Positions 1 to 8,600 of a DNA stretch of 64,000 bases are shown piece after piece (position 1 is the first letter of the stretch; each line of letters opens with the position of its first letter). This DNA is from Acinetobacter boissieri (GTDB taxonomy: Bacteria; Pseudomonadota; Gammaproteobacteria; Pseudomonadales; Moraxellaceae), in assembly GCF_900096955.1 (NCBI RefSeq), contig NZ_FMYL01000008.1, positions 1 through 64,000 on the forward strand, given 5' to 3'. Under the pieces are notes generated by a model. That model was not told the origin of the DNA, searched no databases, and saw only the letters and a list, made by a program, of their open reading frames with translations. A program made the position numbers and the translations under genes.

Positions 1-335
1 TTCACAGGTAACAACTGCTCTACAACACTGACTTGATGTGATTTCTTTTCAGAGAGCTGTGTATCAATATTTGGTACTGGTACAAGCATGAAACCTAATT
101 TATGAGCCCATGCTTTTAACATTGCTGGGTTTTGCGTAAACATTTGGATTGCTTCAAACTTCTTAAGGCTTGGTAAATGGCTTTCCATATTTGGATTTGC
201 ATAATTCAATATGGTTTTGTGTGAGTCATTCGTCACCATGGCAATGTCTTTAGGATCTATACCAGGAGTTTGGTGCACCATTTTGTATAAAGCTGTTTTG
301 GCTTCTCTGCTTAAATCAATGTCGTTTATTTGCAT
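1..335 (-). CDS. Phage CII-like regulatory protein (partial)
   Basis: Open reading frame running off the left edge, starting at the ATG at 335 (MQINDIDLSREAKTALYKMV). About 111 residues are visible. The layout resembles the phage regulatory protein CII family (PF06892-like): an N-terminal helix pair around a 'TILNYANPN' turn, then 'LPSLKKFEAIQMF', where family members have a similar segment that sorts the protein by host or lysogeny state. It lies 56 bp after the Cro-like gene on the same strand, so both are probably one early leftward transcript of the prophage. Function in controlling the lysogeny decision is inferred from family likeness and position. The C-terminus is not in the window. 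Confidence 0.6.
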   Translation of the reverse strand, partial: MQINDIDLSREAKTALYKMVHQTPGIDPKDIAMVTNDSHKTILNYANPNMESHLPSLKKFEAIQMFTQNPAMLKAWAHKLGFMLVPVPNIDTQLSEKKSHQVSVVEQLLPV

Positions 336-391
336 GTGAACCTTTGATATTTTTCACGTTTATTTGTGTAGGTCGATTGGGGATAATTGGT

Positions 392-580
392 TTAAGCCAC
401 GTTTTGTTTTAGATCTGCTTTTAAAGCACCGTTTGTTTGGATTTGGAATAAAGCTTGTCTCTTTAAAGGGATTCCATTTTTATTCCACTTCCAGATGGCA
501 ACATCTGAAATGTTTAGAATTTTTGACATTTCTCTGTAAGTCTTACAGTTGTAAAAACTCTTTAAGTCATTAACGTTCAT
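392..580 (-). CDS. Cro-like helix-turn-helix repressor
   Basis: A 62-residue protein. Residues about 12-40 (YNCKTYREMSKILNISDVAI then WKWNKNGIP) form a compact helix-turn-helix of the Cro/YdaS type, with the recognition helix at 'SDVAIWKW'. It is divergent from the S24 repressor gene across a 106-bp region with three operator-like repeats, the standard arrangement of a lambdoid Cro/CI pair. The start at 580 has an AGG Shine-Dalgarno 8 bases upstream; that AGG lies inside operator copy 586-597. Predicted role: early repressor that favours lytic growth by blocking the CI-like gene. Biochemical role is inferred. Confidence 0.7.
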   Translation of the reverse strand: MNVNDLKSFYNCKTYREMSKILNISDVAIWKWNKNGIPLKRQALFQIQTNGALKADLKQNVA

Positions 581-585
581 TAAGC

Positions 586-665
586 TAACCTAAGTTACTA
601 AAAATCATTAATAAAAGTTAACATAAACTAACCTAAGTTTCAATACTTTGTATTAACATAAGTTA
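586..665. promoter_or_regulatory. Prophage immunity operators (three copies)
   Basis: Between the divergent cro-like and repressor genes there are three copies of one imperfect 12-bp palindrome: TAACCTAAGTTA at 586-597, TAACCTAAGTTT at 629-640 and TAACATAAGTTA at 654-665. Outer TAAC/GTTA half-sites pair perfectly in the first and third. Spacing start to start is 43 and 25 bp. Three repeats between divergent repressor genes is how lambdoid operators are built. The promoters themselves are not clear enough to call. Confidence 0.7.
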
Positions 666-686
666 GTGTTTTTAGGGATTATCGAA

Positions 687-1370
687 ATGTTGTTACACGA
701 ACGCATACAGCAAAAACTTGCTGAGAAGAATTTAAAACAAGCAGATATTTCTAGAGCGACAGGAAAGTCTAGCGTTGCTGTTACTAAATGGGTTCGAGGT
801 GAAAACATTCCTAAGACTGATAGCTTGAAAGCTATCGCCAATCTATTAAATGTTTCGGAAGAATGGCTCTTAACTGGAAGGGATAATACATCTACCAAAA
901 ATATAGAATCCAAGAATGGTTGGGGTAATGTTCAACCATCAGGTAGAACATTACGAATTATACCTTTATTAGATTTTGTTCAGGCAGGCACATTTCATGA
1001 AACTTGTTATGATGGGCTAAATCCTAAAGGTGAATCTTATACGAGTTATAAGGGGGGCAACGATAAGTCTGTATTCTCTTTAACTATAGATGGTGAAAGC
1101 ATGCTACCTGAATTTAAGCCAGGCGATGAAATTGTTGTTGATGCTAGTTTGTCTCCTAAGCCTGGATCTTTAGTAGTGGCACAGGAGATTCAGCATGGTA
1201 CTGCTATGAATACATTTAAGAAGTATAGGCTTTTAGGTGTTAATGAGCATGGAGTTGATATTGTTGAATTAGTTCCATTAAATCCTGACTATCCAACATA
1301 CAATTCAACTCAAATAGAAATTTCAATTATTGGTGTAATTGTTGAGCATCATAGAAATATAGGGTATTAG
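687..1370 (+). CDS. Prophage CI/LexA-like S24 repressor
   Basis: 227 residues from the ATG at 687; an in-frame GTG at 666 would add 7 residues but overlaps an operator. Residues 1-62 are an HTH_3-type domain (LKQADISRATGKSSVAVTKW). Residues about 90-220 are the LexA/UmuD-type S24 peptidase: cleavage bond Ala100-Gly101 in DFVQAG, nucleophile Ser138 in DGESM, and Lys178 or Lys179 in TFKKY as general base. All parts needed for RecA-stimulated self-cleavage are present, so the lysogen should be SOS-inducible (inference). It is transcribed toward the integrase end and is followed at once by a hairpin terminator. Confidence 0.88.
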   Translation: MLLHERIQQKLAEKNLKQADISRATGKSSVAVTKWVRGENIPKTDSLKAIANLLNVSEEWLLTGRDNTSTKNIESKNGWGNVQPSGRTLRIIPLLDFVQAGTFHETCYDGLNPKGESYTSYKGGNDKSVFSLTIDGESMLPEFKPGDEIVVDASLSPKPGSLVVAQEIQHGTAMNTFKKYRLLGVNEHGVDIVELVPLNPDYPTYNSTQIEISIIGVIVEHHRNIGY

Positions 1371-1392
1371 AAATAAAAATATTTATTTTATT

Positions 1393-1421
1393 AAGCCCTA
1401 CTCATGTGGGGCTTTCTTTTT
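1393..1421 (+). terminator. Rho-independent terminator after the repressor
   Basis: An 8-bp stem (AAGCCCTA with TGGGGCTT, one G-T pair) with a 6-base loop, then a T-rich run to 1421. It starts 23 bp after the repressor stop codon and overlaps the 3' end of the opposite-strand ORF at 1398-1592. Confidence 0.75.
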
Positions 1422-1592
1422 TACGTACTCTAAAGCCTCTTCTAATTGAGCGTTCTCAATCTCGGCTTTAAACAACCTTTCCCTGAGTTCTTCTACTTCC
1501 TTTATTCTTTTGAGGTGCATTTTTGTAATATAGCAAGTAACGCATATGCAGATAGCAACAGCAATTAGAATAAAAACCGTTATATCATCCAT
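1398..1592 (-). CDS. Small predicted membrane protein of the prophage
   Basis: ATG at 1592 gives a 64-residue protein (MDDITVFILIAVAICICVTC...). A TTG at 1649 would add 19 residues. One hydrophobic segment at residues 4-20 is followed by a charged, probably coiled-coil tail (KRIKEVEELRERLFKAEIEN). No family recognised. It runs against the flanking rightward genes and its stop codon lies in the repressor's terminator. Upstream there is only a weak Shine-Dalgarno. It could be a small phage membrane protein or a chance ORF; coding status is uncertain. Confidence 0.4.
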   Translation of the reverse strand: MDDITVFILIAVAICICVTCYITKMHLKRIKEVEELRERLFKAEIENAQLEEALEYVKKKAPHE

Positions 1593-1688
1593 ATTCTTAT
1601 ACTCAGATTTGATAAGATTTAGTATTTCATAACACTTTTTAAGTAGCAAACCAAATTACATCATTGCATGAACCATGTTTCTATTTTA

Positions 1689-1716
1689 GCCCTGCACTTT
1701 GCGGGGCTTTCTTTTA
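1689..1716 (+). terminator. Hairpin terminator in front of the early operon
   Basis: An 8-bp stem (AGCCCTGC with GCGGGGCT, one G-T pair), 5-base loop, then TTTCTTTT. It is very like the terminator at 1393-1421 and sits about 60 bp upstream of the early-operon promoter, where it would insulate that operon from read-through. Confidence 0.6.
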
Positions 1717-1776
1717 GGTATTATAAATTAAAAAACAAAATTATTAACTTTTTACTAACTTAAACCAACTTCACCC

Positions 1777-1805
1777 TTGACCACAATGCTAACTAAAGTT
1801 AATAT
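1777..1805 (+). promoter_or_regulatory. Early-operon promoter with embedded operator
   Basis: -35 TTGACC at 1777-1782, 17-bp spacer, -10 TAATAT at 1800-1805: close to the sigma-70 consensus. A copy of the immunity operator motif, TAACTAAAGTTA at 1790-1801, covers the spacer end and the first bases of the -10. A weaker partial copy (TAACTTAAACCA) is at 1756-1767. A bound repressor would block RNA polymerase, so this is the likely pL-equivalent that drives the membrane protein, Sak4, SSB and Xis genes. Confidence 0.75.
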
Positions 1806-1822
1806 AAATCATCAAGACAACA

Positions 1823-1860
1823 AAAAGCCCACTCCGACTCCTACATCCAAATGGGCTTTT
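1823..1860 (+). promoter_or_regulatory. Leader hairpin at the 5' end of the early transcript
   Basis: Perfect 9-bp inverted repeat AAAAGCCCA (1823-1831) and TGGGCTTTT (1852-1860) with a 20-base loop, about 11 bases after the expected transcription start and 17 bases before the first gene's ATG. Its U-run is part of the stem, so it may work as an attenuator, an mRNA-stabilising 5' stem, or an antitermination site. Which one cannot be told from sequence. Confidence 0.5.
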
Positions 1861-1877
1861 CAAACAACGAGGTCATT

Positions 1878-2114
1878 ATGAAACAAGTAAATCCAAAAAG
1901 TCAAATCACTACATTCAAGCCATCTATGGGTAAAGCAGCCACTGCCCTTTGCTCCCTTATCATTGCCACGGCGTTCTTTTACCTCTTATTGGTACAAGCG
2001 GACCGTGAGCAGGTAAACCACGAATTAGCTGTTGCAAATGCTCGTGCACAACTTGCTGAACTAAATGCTCAAGAGCAAGAAAATAATAAAGAACAACACA
2101 AAGGAGTTAACTAA
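1878..2114 (+). CDS. Small prophage membrane protein, unknown
   Basis: 78 residues from the ATG at 1878, chosen over an in-frame ATG at 1851 because GAGG at 1869-1872 is well placed and 1851 lies inside the leader hairpin. One transmembrane helix at about residues 20-40 (AATALCSLIIATAFFYLLLV), then a charged Ala/Glu/Gln-rich helix (about 41-72) likely to be cytoplasmic or coiled-coil. First gene of the early operon; the next gene starts 2 bp after its stop. No family recognised. Confidence 0.7.
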   Translation: MKQVNPKSQITTFKPSMGKAATALCSLIIATAFFYLLLVQADREQVNHELAVANARAQLAELNAQEQENNKEQHKGVN

Positions 2115-2116
2115 TC

Positions 2117-3255
2117 ATGGCTTTAAATATCATCACTTCCGACCAAGCTGTACAAGTTAGCTCAATCATTACTTATATTTATGCAGATCCTGGTCTAGGT
2201 AAAACATCTATTGGCTTTACTGCAGTAATGCCATTTCTTTTGACTTCGATAAAGGTGTACATCGTGCTGGTGAATTACGCCGTGGTGCTGTCGTGCAAGT
2301 ACAAAAGTGGACAGACGTATCTACGCTTACGGCTCAGGACCTAGCCCCTTTTAACACAGTGATTATCGATACCGTTGGGGCAATGCTTGAAACTATTAAA
2401 TCTTACTTACAGGCCAACCCACAGAACTGTCAAAAAGACGGTGCATTAAAACTAAAAGCCCAAGGCCTAGCAAATAATATATTTAAGCAGTTTATTGCGA
2501 ATCTGATTTCATTTGGTAAAGACATTGTTTTTATTGCACATGCCTCAGAAGATACTAACGGTGATCAAGTCATTTACAGACCAGATCTAGGCGGTAAGAA
2601 TCGTAATGAGCTATATCGTATGGCAGATGTTATGGGCTATCTAACTACTGTTAAAACCAATGATGGTAACAGTGCTCGCCTACTTAGCTTTAATCCATCA
2701 GATACGCACCATGGTAAAAATAGCGGTGCATTGGGTGGAAATACAGGTGAAGTTTGGATACCTGATTTAAAAACGTCTCCTACCTTTTTGGCTGATCTTA
2801 TTCAACAAGCTAAAGACCATATTAATACACTAACCCTTGAGCAAATCGCTGCTCAAAAAGCCTTTGCAGATTGGCAAAACTGGCAACAAAGCTGTGATGA
2901 AGCACAACATGCTGGTGATATTAACGACTTAACAGCCTCACTAGAAGTTTTAAGTAAAGAAGGCCACATGTACTACCAAAACATGCGTACGTACTTAGTA
3001 AGTACCGCTAAAAATAAGCTCAAATGCTCTTATAACAAAGAATACAACAAATGGATGAACCCACCTGAGTTCATGTCAATTTCAAATGAACAACGTGATG
3101 AAATCCAAGACCTACTCGCTGAACAAAATATAGATGTTCAAACCTTCTGTGAAGATATGGGCATTGATAGTTTGATTGCTATTCCTAAAGCGCAATTTAA
3201 CGCCGTTAAAAATGAGATTTTGAATAAGAAATCTACAGGTGAGGTTACTCAATAA
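2117..3255 (+). pseudogene. Sak4-like phage recombination ATPase, frameshifted
   Basis: Two reading frames together make one AAA_24/Sak4-like ATPase of about 379 residues. Frame one (2117-~2224) has the start, a good AAGGAG site at 2101-2106 and Walker A (YADPGLGKTS). The other frame resumes at about 2224 with SNAISFDFDKGVHRAGELRR, carries Walker B (FNTVIIDTV) and runs to 3255. Adding one A at 2224 (GCA AGT) would restore the frame. Sak4 proteins anneal single-stranded DNA and work with phage SSB, which is the next gene. As written, the frame-one product ends at 2344 and is dead; a sequencing error is possible. The C-terminal ~140 residues are a helical extension I do not recognise. Confidence 0.8.
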
Positions 3256-3349
3256 AAGTGTTGAACAGAAATATAGCCTCTATTTTAAAGAGCTCATGCA
3301 AGTAGATACGTACTATTATATCGCTTGCTACATATTAAGAGGAAAAATA

Positions 3350-3847
3350 ATGCGTGGCGTAAATAAAGTAATTCTTGTGGGTACGTTGGGTAAAGATCCT
3401 GAAACTAAAAGCTTTCCAAATGGTGGCTCTATCACTCAGTTTTCAATTGCAACCAGTGAATATTGGGTAGATAAAAACACTGGTGAACGTAAAGAGAATA
3501 CTGAATGGCATCGTATCGTTTTAAACAATCGCCTTGGTGAAGTGGCACAGCAGTATTTGCGTAAAGGCTCAAAGGTGTATATCGAAGGTTCACTACGTAC
3601 TCGCCAGTGGACGGATCAGAACGGCCAGACTCAATATACGACTGAAATACGTGGCGACAGCATGCAGATTTTGGATAGTCAGCGTCAAGATAATCAGCAG
3701 AACAATAACTATGGCAACCCTAGTCAGGGCTATGGCACTCAATCTAAGCAAAGTTACGGCCAAAGCAATCAACAACCACGCTATTCAAAACCAGTAGGTC
3801 AACAGCAACAAGTACCTACTGACCTAGATGATAATTTGCCATTTTGA
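3350..3847 (+). CDS. ssb: Single-stranded DNA-binding protein (phage)
   Basis: 165 residues from the ATG at 3350, which has an AAGAGGA ribosome site; an upstream in-frame ATG at 3239 would overlap the ATPase gene and add a non-SSB leader. Residues 1-110 are the OB fold ([40 protein letters not shown]). Then comes a Gln/Asn/Tyr/Gly-rich linker (115-155) and the acidic tip DLDDNLPF, close to the DDDIPF docking motif of bacterial SSBs. It lies behind the Sak4-like ATPase, a pairing known from phage recombination modules. Confidence 0.92.
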   Translation: MRGVNKVILVGTLGKDPETKSFPNGGSITQFSIATSEYWVDKNTGERKENTEWHRIVLNNRLGEVAQQYLRKGSKVYIEGSLRTRQWTDQNGQTQYTTEIRGDSMQILDSQRQDNQQNNNYGNPSQGYGTQSKQSYGQSNQQPRYSKPVGQQQQVPTDLDDNLPF

Positions 3848-3857
3848 GGATTGACGA

Positions 3858-4067
3858 ATGATTACTGAAATTCAACTCAATGGCTTTGTTTTTTGGCTCT
3901 GCCACATTGGTTATCGTGGCGTACAAAAAGCTGATGGTAGCACTATATTTTATTGCGAAGTCATTAATAAACGCTTCCCTCGCAACGTGATTATTAGTTA
4001 CGACAAGAAGCTAAATAAAGTTGCTAGAGCACTATTTAAAGAATTTGAAAGTCATTTAATGGCATAG
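3858..4067 (+). CDS. Prophage hypothetical protein
   Basis: 69 residues (MITEIQLNGFVFWLCHIGYR...). Starts 10 bp after ssb, with TGAGGA overlapping the ssb stop region as ribosome site. It looks like a small alpha/beta protein, with no transmembrane segment and no recognised motif. Position in the early operon between ssb and the excisionase-like gene is the only clue to its role. Confidence 0.65.
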   Translation: MITEIQLNGFVFWLCHIGYRGVQKADGSTIFYCEVINKRFPRNVIISYDKKLNKVARALFKEFESHLMA

Positions 4068-4076
4068 GGTGAGATT

Positions 4077-4343
4077 ATGAAAAAACAATTATCAATGATG
4101 TCGGATTTTGAGAAGCAGAAATTGTTAAATCAATTTCTCCATGCGCCAACTGAGCAACTTTTTCCACAAGAATCTGTTGCCGTGTATTTACAGTGTTCAA
4201 CCAACACCCTACAAAGACTTCGCTGTGTCGGTGGTGGAATGCCCTATACCAAAATTGGCAGAACAGTAGCTTACAAGAAGCAAGATGTTTTGGAGTATCA
4301 AGAATCACGGACTGTTATGAACACAGCACAGCTTGCAAGTTAA
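4077..4343 (+). CDS. Excisionase-like HTH DNA-binding protein
   Basis: 88 residues. Residues about 34-75 (ESVAVYLQCSTNTLQRLRCV, GGGMPYTKIGRTVAYKKQDV) match the winged helix of the AlpA/HTH_17 excisionase class: helix-turn-helix, then a 'PYTKIGRTVAYKKQDVLEY' wing. Last gene of the early operon. Its stop codon overlaps the convergent integrase stop by 4 bp. This xis/int neighbourhood supports a role as recombination directionality factor; a transcriptional regulator is the alternative. Confidence 0.7.
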   Translation: MKKQLSMMSDFEKQKLLNQFLHAPTEQLFPQESVAVYLQCSTNTLQRLRCVGGGMPYTKIGRTVAYKKQDVLEYQESRTVMNTAQLAS

Positions 4344-5545
4344 TCAAAGCAATTCAATCTACCCTGATAAACGGCTTCAATATCATTCATTGCAAGCCGT
4401 AATTTTTTAACAGAAACTTGTACATAACTACCTGTTACATCACTTCTAGCACCCGATCTGTGGTTGAGTAACCTTTTAATGGTGTATTGACCATAATCAA
4501 GGTTATTACAAATTGTCGCAAATGTTCGTCTTAAGTCATGCAATGAAATATATATACCCGTATCTGCTCCAATCTTTTCTAAAAGGCCACCTGCACCAGA
4601 AACATGAGTATTATTTTTAGCTGAGAATGTCGCAGGAAATACATACTCACTTACTTTATTTTCATACCTAGTTTTCATTATCTCAAACAAATGGTCACCC
4701 ATAGGTAGTGTATGGTCATCTCCATTTTTAGGATCTTTAAAAACAAAAAGACCCTTTTCAATATCTATATTTTCCCACTTCAATGTTTGTGCTTCGTTTC
4801 TTCGACAACCTGTATACATAATGAAAAGTACTAGGTCTCTTACTGCGTTCTTAGATTCATCATCGTAGAGAGATCGTTCAGTGTAGTAATTTAAAACAGC
4901 ATTGTAGTATGTATGGATCGATGCTTCGTCTAAGTGCCTGGTGCGCGGTTTGACTTTATTCCAACCTCTTTTAGCTGGTATTACATCTACTGGGTTATGT
5001 TTGAGTATCGGATCTTCATCACTTGAATAATGTATTTGGGCAAATCGCCATATTGATCCAAATACCTTAAGCACCAAATTTGCCTGTGATTCACTATATT
5101 CTGAGAGCTTTAAGAACTTATCAAAAACCTGTTTTTTTGTAATTTCAAAAATAGGCTTATCTAGCCATTCGCTAAGAAATGTACCAATACAATGATTATA
5201 TGTATTAATTGAAAGAGCTTTTAGCTTTCGATGCTTAAGATACAAGTCAAAAGCTTGTTGCAACGTAGGATTGTTTTCATTTTCTTCTTTTTTCTTCTGG
5301 TACATGCCATTTGATATTTCAGCAAGTACAGTTTGTGCTTTCTTTTTAGCTTCAGCAAAAGTTATTTCATTAGTACGACCCAGCGTTACTCTATAAAGCT
5401 TACCTAAACTTCGTCTCTCAACAATATACACTTTACTTTTAGTTGTGGCTCTAACAGCAAAACCAATTAAGTCAGAGTCTCGATAAATCGTCTGACCTTT
5501 TTCAGTAAGCACAATTGAATCAACATTCGACTTATTTAGTTTCAT
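4340..5545 (-). CDS. int: Phage tyrosine integrase
   Basis: 401 residues, P4-integrase type. Residues 1-80 are an arm-binding DUF4102-like domain, about 92-180 a core-binding SAM-like domain, 205-385 the catalytic domain. The active site looks complete: Arg248 or Arg249 (TGCRRNE), Lys273 (DPKNG), His336 and Arg339 (HDLRR), His362 (LNHRSG), nucleophile Tyr374 (TGSYV). It should catalyse integration and excision of this prophage. It faces the early operon, ends inside the xis-like gene and sits at the outer edge of the element, next to the host gene tamB. Confidence 0.92.
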   Translation of the reverse strand: MKLNKSNVDSIVLTEKGQTIYRDSDLIGFAVRATTKSKVYIVERRSLGKLYRVTLGRTNEITFAEAKKKAQTVLAEISNGMYQKKKEENENNPTLQQAFDLYLKHRKLKALSINTYNHCIGTFLSEWLDKPIFEITKKQVFDKFLKLSEYSESQANLVLKVFGSIWRFAQIHYSSDEDPILKHNPVDVIPAKRGWNKVKPRTRHLDEASIHTYYNAVLNYYTERSLYDDESKNAVRDLVLFIMYTGCRRNEAQTLKWENIDIEKGLFVFKDPKNGDDHTLPMGDHLFEIMKTRYENKVSEYVFPATFSAKNNTHVSGAGGLLEKIGADTGIYISLHDLRRTFATICNNLDYGQYTIKRLLNHRSGARSDVTGSYVQVSVKKLRLAMNDIEAVYQGRLNCFD

Positions 5546-5697
5546 TAGGAACTTTTTGTAGATAGTTAGATGCTTTATTTTATATATAAAACACCCAACA
5601 GTCTACAAATCGTCTACATCAATAAAATTCAACACTCAATATCGTAAATATTAATATTTAAATTCAATTACTTAGAATAAATTAAACAAATTTCATA
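5546..5697. other. Likely prophage end with integrase arm-type sites
   Basis: Non-coding, very AT-rich space between the integrase start and the tamB stop. It holds a direct repeat GTCTACA at 5601-5607 and 5612-5618 (11-bp period) and an inverted near-copy TGTAGAT at 5557-5563. Short repeats like these next to int are usual arm sites. The attachment core must be here or inside the end of tamB, but the partner end is outside the window, so the exact site cannot be fixed. Confidence 0.45.
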
Positions 5698-8600
5698 TTA
5701 AAAACGCCAGTTATAAAATACATCCACTGCACGTTCAACAGACTCACTGGCCTCTAAATATAAGCGTTTGTTCATTTGATATCTTAAGGTTAATTTATTG
5801 ACTGCTGTAAATACACCTACGCCGTACCTTAAGTATAAATCTGGGGTAATATACCCTGTTACGCTTACTTGTGTATCATCACCTGTCCCTTGCGCATCTA
5901 AAGCCAAGCCACTTAAACCAAAAGCATGGCCAAGTTGATTGGTAAAAGCACGTGTACCGCCCAAACCTAAACTAATACCTGCAGCTGCAAGGGTGTTATT
6001 GACATCAGATTTAAAACCTTCCGTTTGGCTTAAGCTACTGCCACCTTGATTAATTCTTCCTGTCAGCAACGCATTGAGTGCTTCTTGTTCAGATAACCCA
6101 CCATCATTATAAATTTGAATATTCGGTGTAGAGGCCGTCCCTGTAATACGCACACCTAGCGTAGTATTTGATATTTTTTTCGTGGTATCTATATCTAAAG
6201 TTGGATTGGCAAGCGGTCCATTAAATCGCGCAATAGCACGGTTTAAGTCCAAAGTTTGTCCATAAGATTCAATTTTAACCTTTTGACTCACACCAATGGC
6301 ACCGTTGGCACTCATGGCTGTTTCTAAGCCACGTTGCGATAAGTACAACCGACCTGTAAGTGGAATACGACTGTTAAATCCTTGGAAAATCACACGATCT
6401 CCTAAAGAAAAGTCAATATCAGCTTGCACATTCCAAGGTTTAGCTGCTTTCAATACAGCAATAAGGTCTTCACCACCACGAACAATACGTGCGTCAGGCG
6501 ATACATTAATCACATCTGGACTGGTTTCTGGCATATTAATAATTGCACGTGGCACCTCAATATTACCTTTTACCGCAACACTACGTTGATTTGGATATAC
6601 ATCAACATTCATCACGGTATTCACCAATGCAGTCATTAACGGTGCTTGTTTAACGAGTAAGTTTTCACCTTGTAGCTTCAATTGTATATGTGGCTCATTA
6701 CGCCAAGAGACTTGACCATCAATCTTTCCAAGGCCAGGGCCACTATTAAATATACCCATAATAGTGGCTTGATCTTGACGAATTGCCGAATACATTTGAA
6801 TATTATTTAAATTTACAGGCGTAGAAATCATGCTAATTAGGCCATCTTTCAAACGAAGATCGCCTGTAATGAGCGGTTGATTAACTGTCCCATTAATTTT
6901 AGCTGCAAAATCTAGTGTTCCACCAATACGGCGTGCATCGGGTATAAATGGTTTTAAAAACTGTAAATCCACTTGTGAGAATGCGGCTTCACCTTGCATA
7001 GGCAACTGGTCTTTATACGGATCAATCGTCACACTGGCATAACCGTTACCAATATTTTGAGTTTTTACATCAAGTCTAATCTGTAATCCTTCAGCAACAC
7101 TCCGTGCAAATATACTAAGTTGCTGATAGCTTGTGGTTGTTGCACCATCGTCAGGGTCTTCTGAAGCCATACCTATACGACCATTTTGTGCAGTCACTTT
7201 CGCATCTAAATGAGGTGCTTTTCCTTGTTCCCAACTGGCTTTTGCATAGCCATTTAATTCACCTGTCATCGCCAAACCATCTGGCATAAATGCCGCAAAA
7301 TCACTTAAATTTAAGCGATTGGCAATAAAGGATATATTTCCTTGTTTTGGACTGGCTTGTATCGGTTGATCAAAACATAATTGGCTTTGATTACTAGCCC
7401 AACAATGCTCACTAATATATAAACGTTGCGTTGCTGCTCTATAAACAACATTGGCATTTTGTTGTTGTTTAAGTGAAGCTCTCAGTGAGTCAAAATTCCC
7501 TTTTTGAATTTGACCCAACCAGTCATGCTCTTGATTAAAACCACCACTCAACTGCACATATAATTTAGAGTACTTATTCCATCCCTGCACACTCACCACA
7601 TGCGCTTTCGGTGTACCTGAAATGGTCACAGCACCGTACTGAATTTGACGTTGGCCATAATTTAAATGATCAATTTCTGCTTGTAATTTTGTAGGGGTTG
7701 TTTCTGAAGTTGGTAACTCTCCACGCAAACGTATTTTTTCAATATTTAGCTGATCACCGAAACCTAAACCATCAATATTTAAGTTTGCAATCGCTTGAAT
7801 GGTTGGCTGTGTTTGTACATTAATAATGCCATAAGCACGGCCTCGAAGCCCTGCATACACTCGATTTAAATAAGGTGCATTCAGCTTAAGCTGGAGCTTT
7901 TGTGCATTACCTGTGATCTGTGCTTGATTCCCTGCATAGGCTAAAAAGAAATTATTGGCTTCAAATTGCTCTGGAATTAATGTTTTATTTTTAGTATTTG
8001 TGTTCATTACGAGGCTAAGTTTTCCTTTGCCTCGTAATATTTGATTATTAATTGTTCCTGCTAAGTTTAAGTCATTAATATTAATTCGCTGTGATTTGTC
8101 TGACCATATACCCGTGGTATTGACAACGCCTGAAACCTCTCCACGAACATTTGAGACAAAATATTGCGGCTTAAATCGAATCAGTGATGCATTTAAATCC
8201 CAAGCCGCGCCTGTTGCTAGGTTAACCTTACCATTTGCTAATATTTTTCCTGCCGCACCATCGTGTTGAAAGCGATTAATTTCCACACTGCTTGGTGTTC
8301 CTGAAATTTTAAAACTTAATACACCATCGGCAGTTTGATATTGGCTTGAAGTCAATTTACCATCGTAGACTACACCATAGCCTTTTAAGCCACCGCCATG
8401 TTTTTCATCATTCATTAACACTGCTGTAGTGCTTTTCCCTGTTAAATGCACTGTTTCTTTTTGCTGAGCCAACTGCCCTTTTAAATCGATGTGATCTAGT
8501 TGAATAAATTGATCATTATTTTTAGCATACCCATTAGCACGTATTTCACCATTCAGTAGGTCGAGTGGAGCGCTTAGAGAAACTGCTTGAGGATTAAAGT

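Noticed and set aside
364-573. 69-codon + strand ORF opposite the cro-like gene
   Set aside because: It lies antisense to a protein with a clear HTH and has no ribosome site or family likeness.
2210-2240. Programmed ribosomal frameshift in the ATPase gene
   Set aside because: No slippery heptamer, downstream pseudoknot or internal Shine-Dalgarno is visible at the switch point; a mutation or sequence error is simpler.
2117-2344. Short ORF ending LRLRLRT as a gene of its own
   Set aside because: Its first 35 codons are the N-terminus of the Sak4-like ATPase; the rest is out-of-frame translation after the one-base loss.
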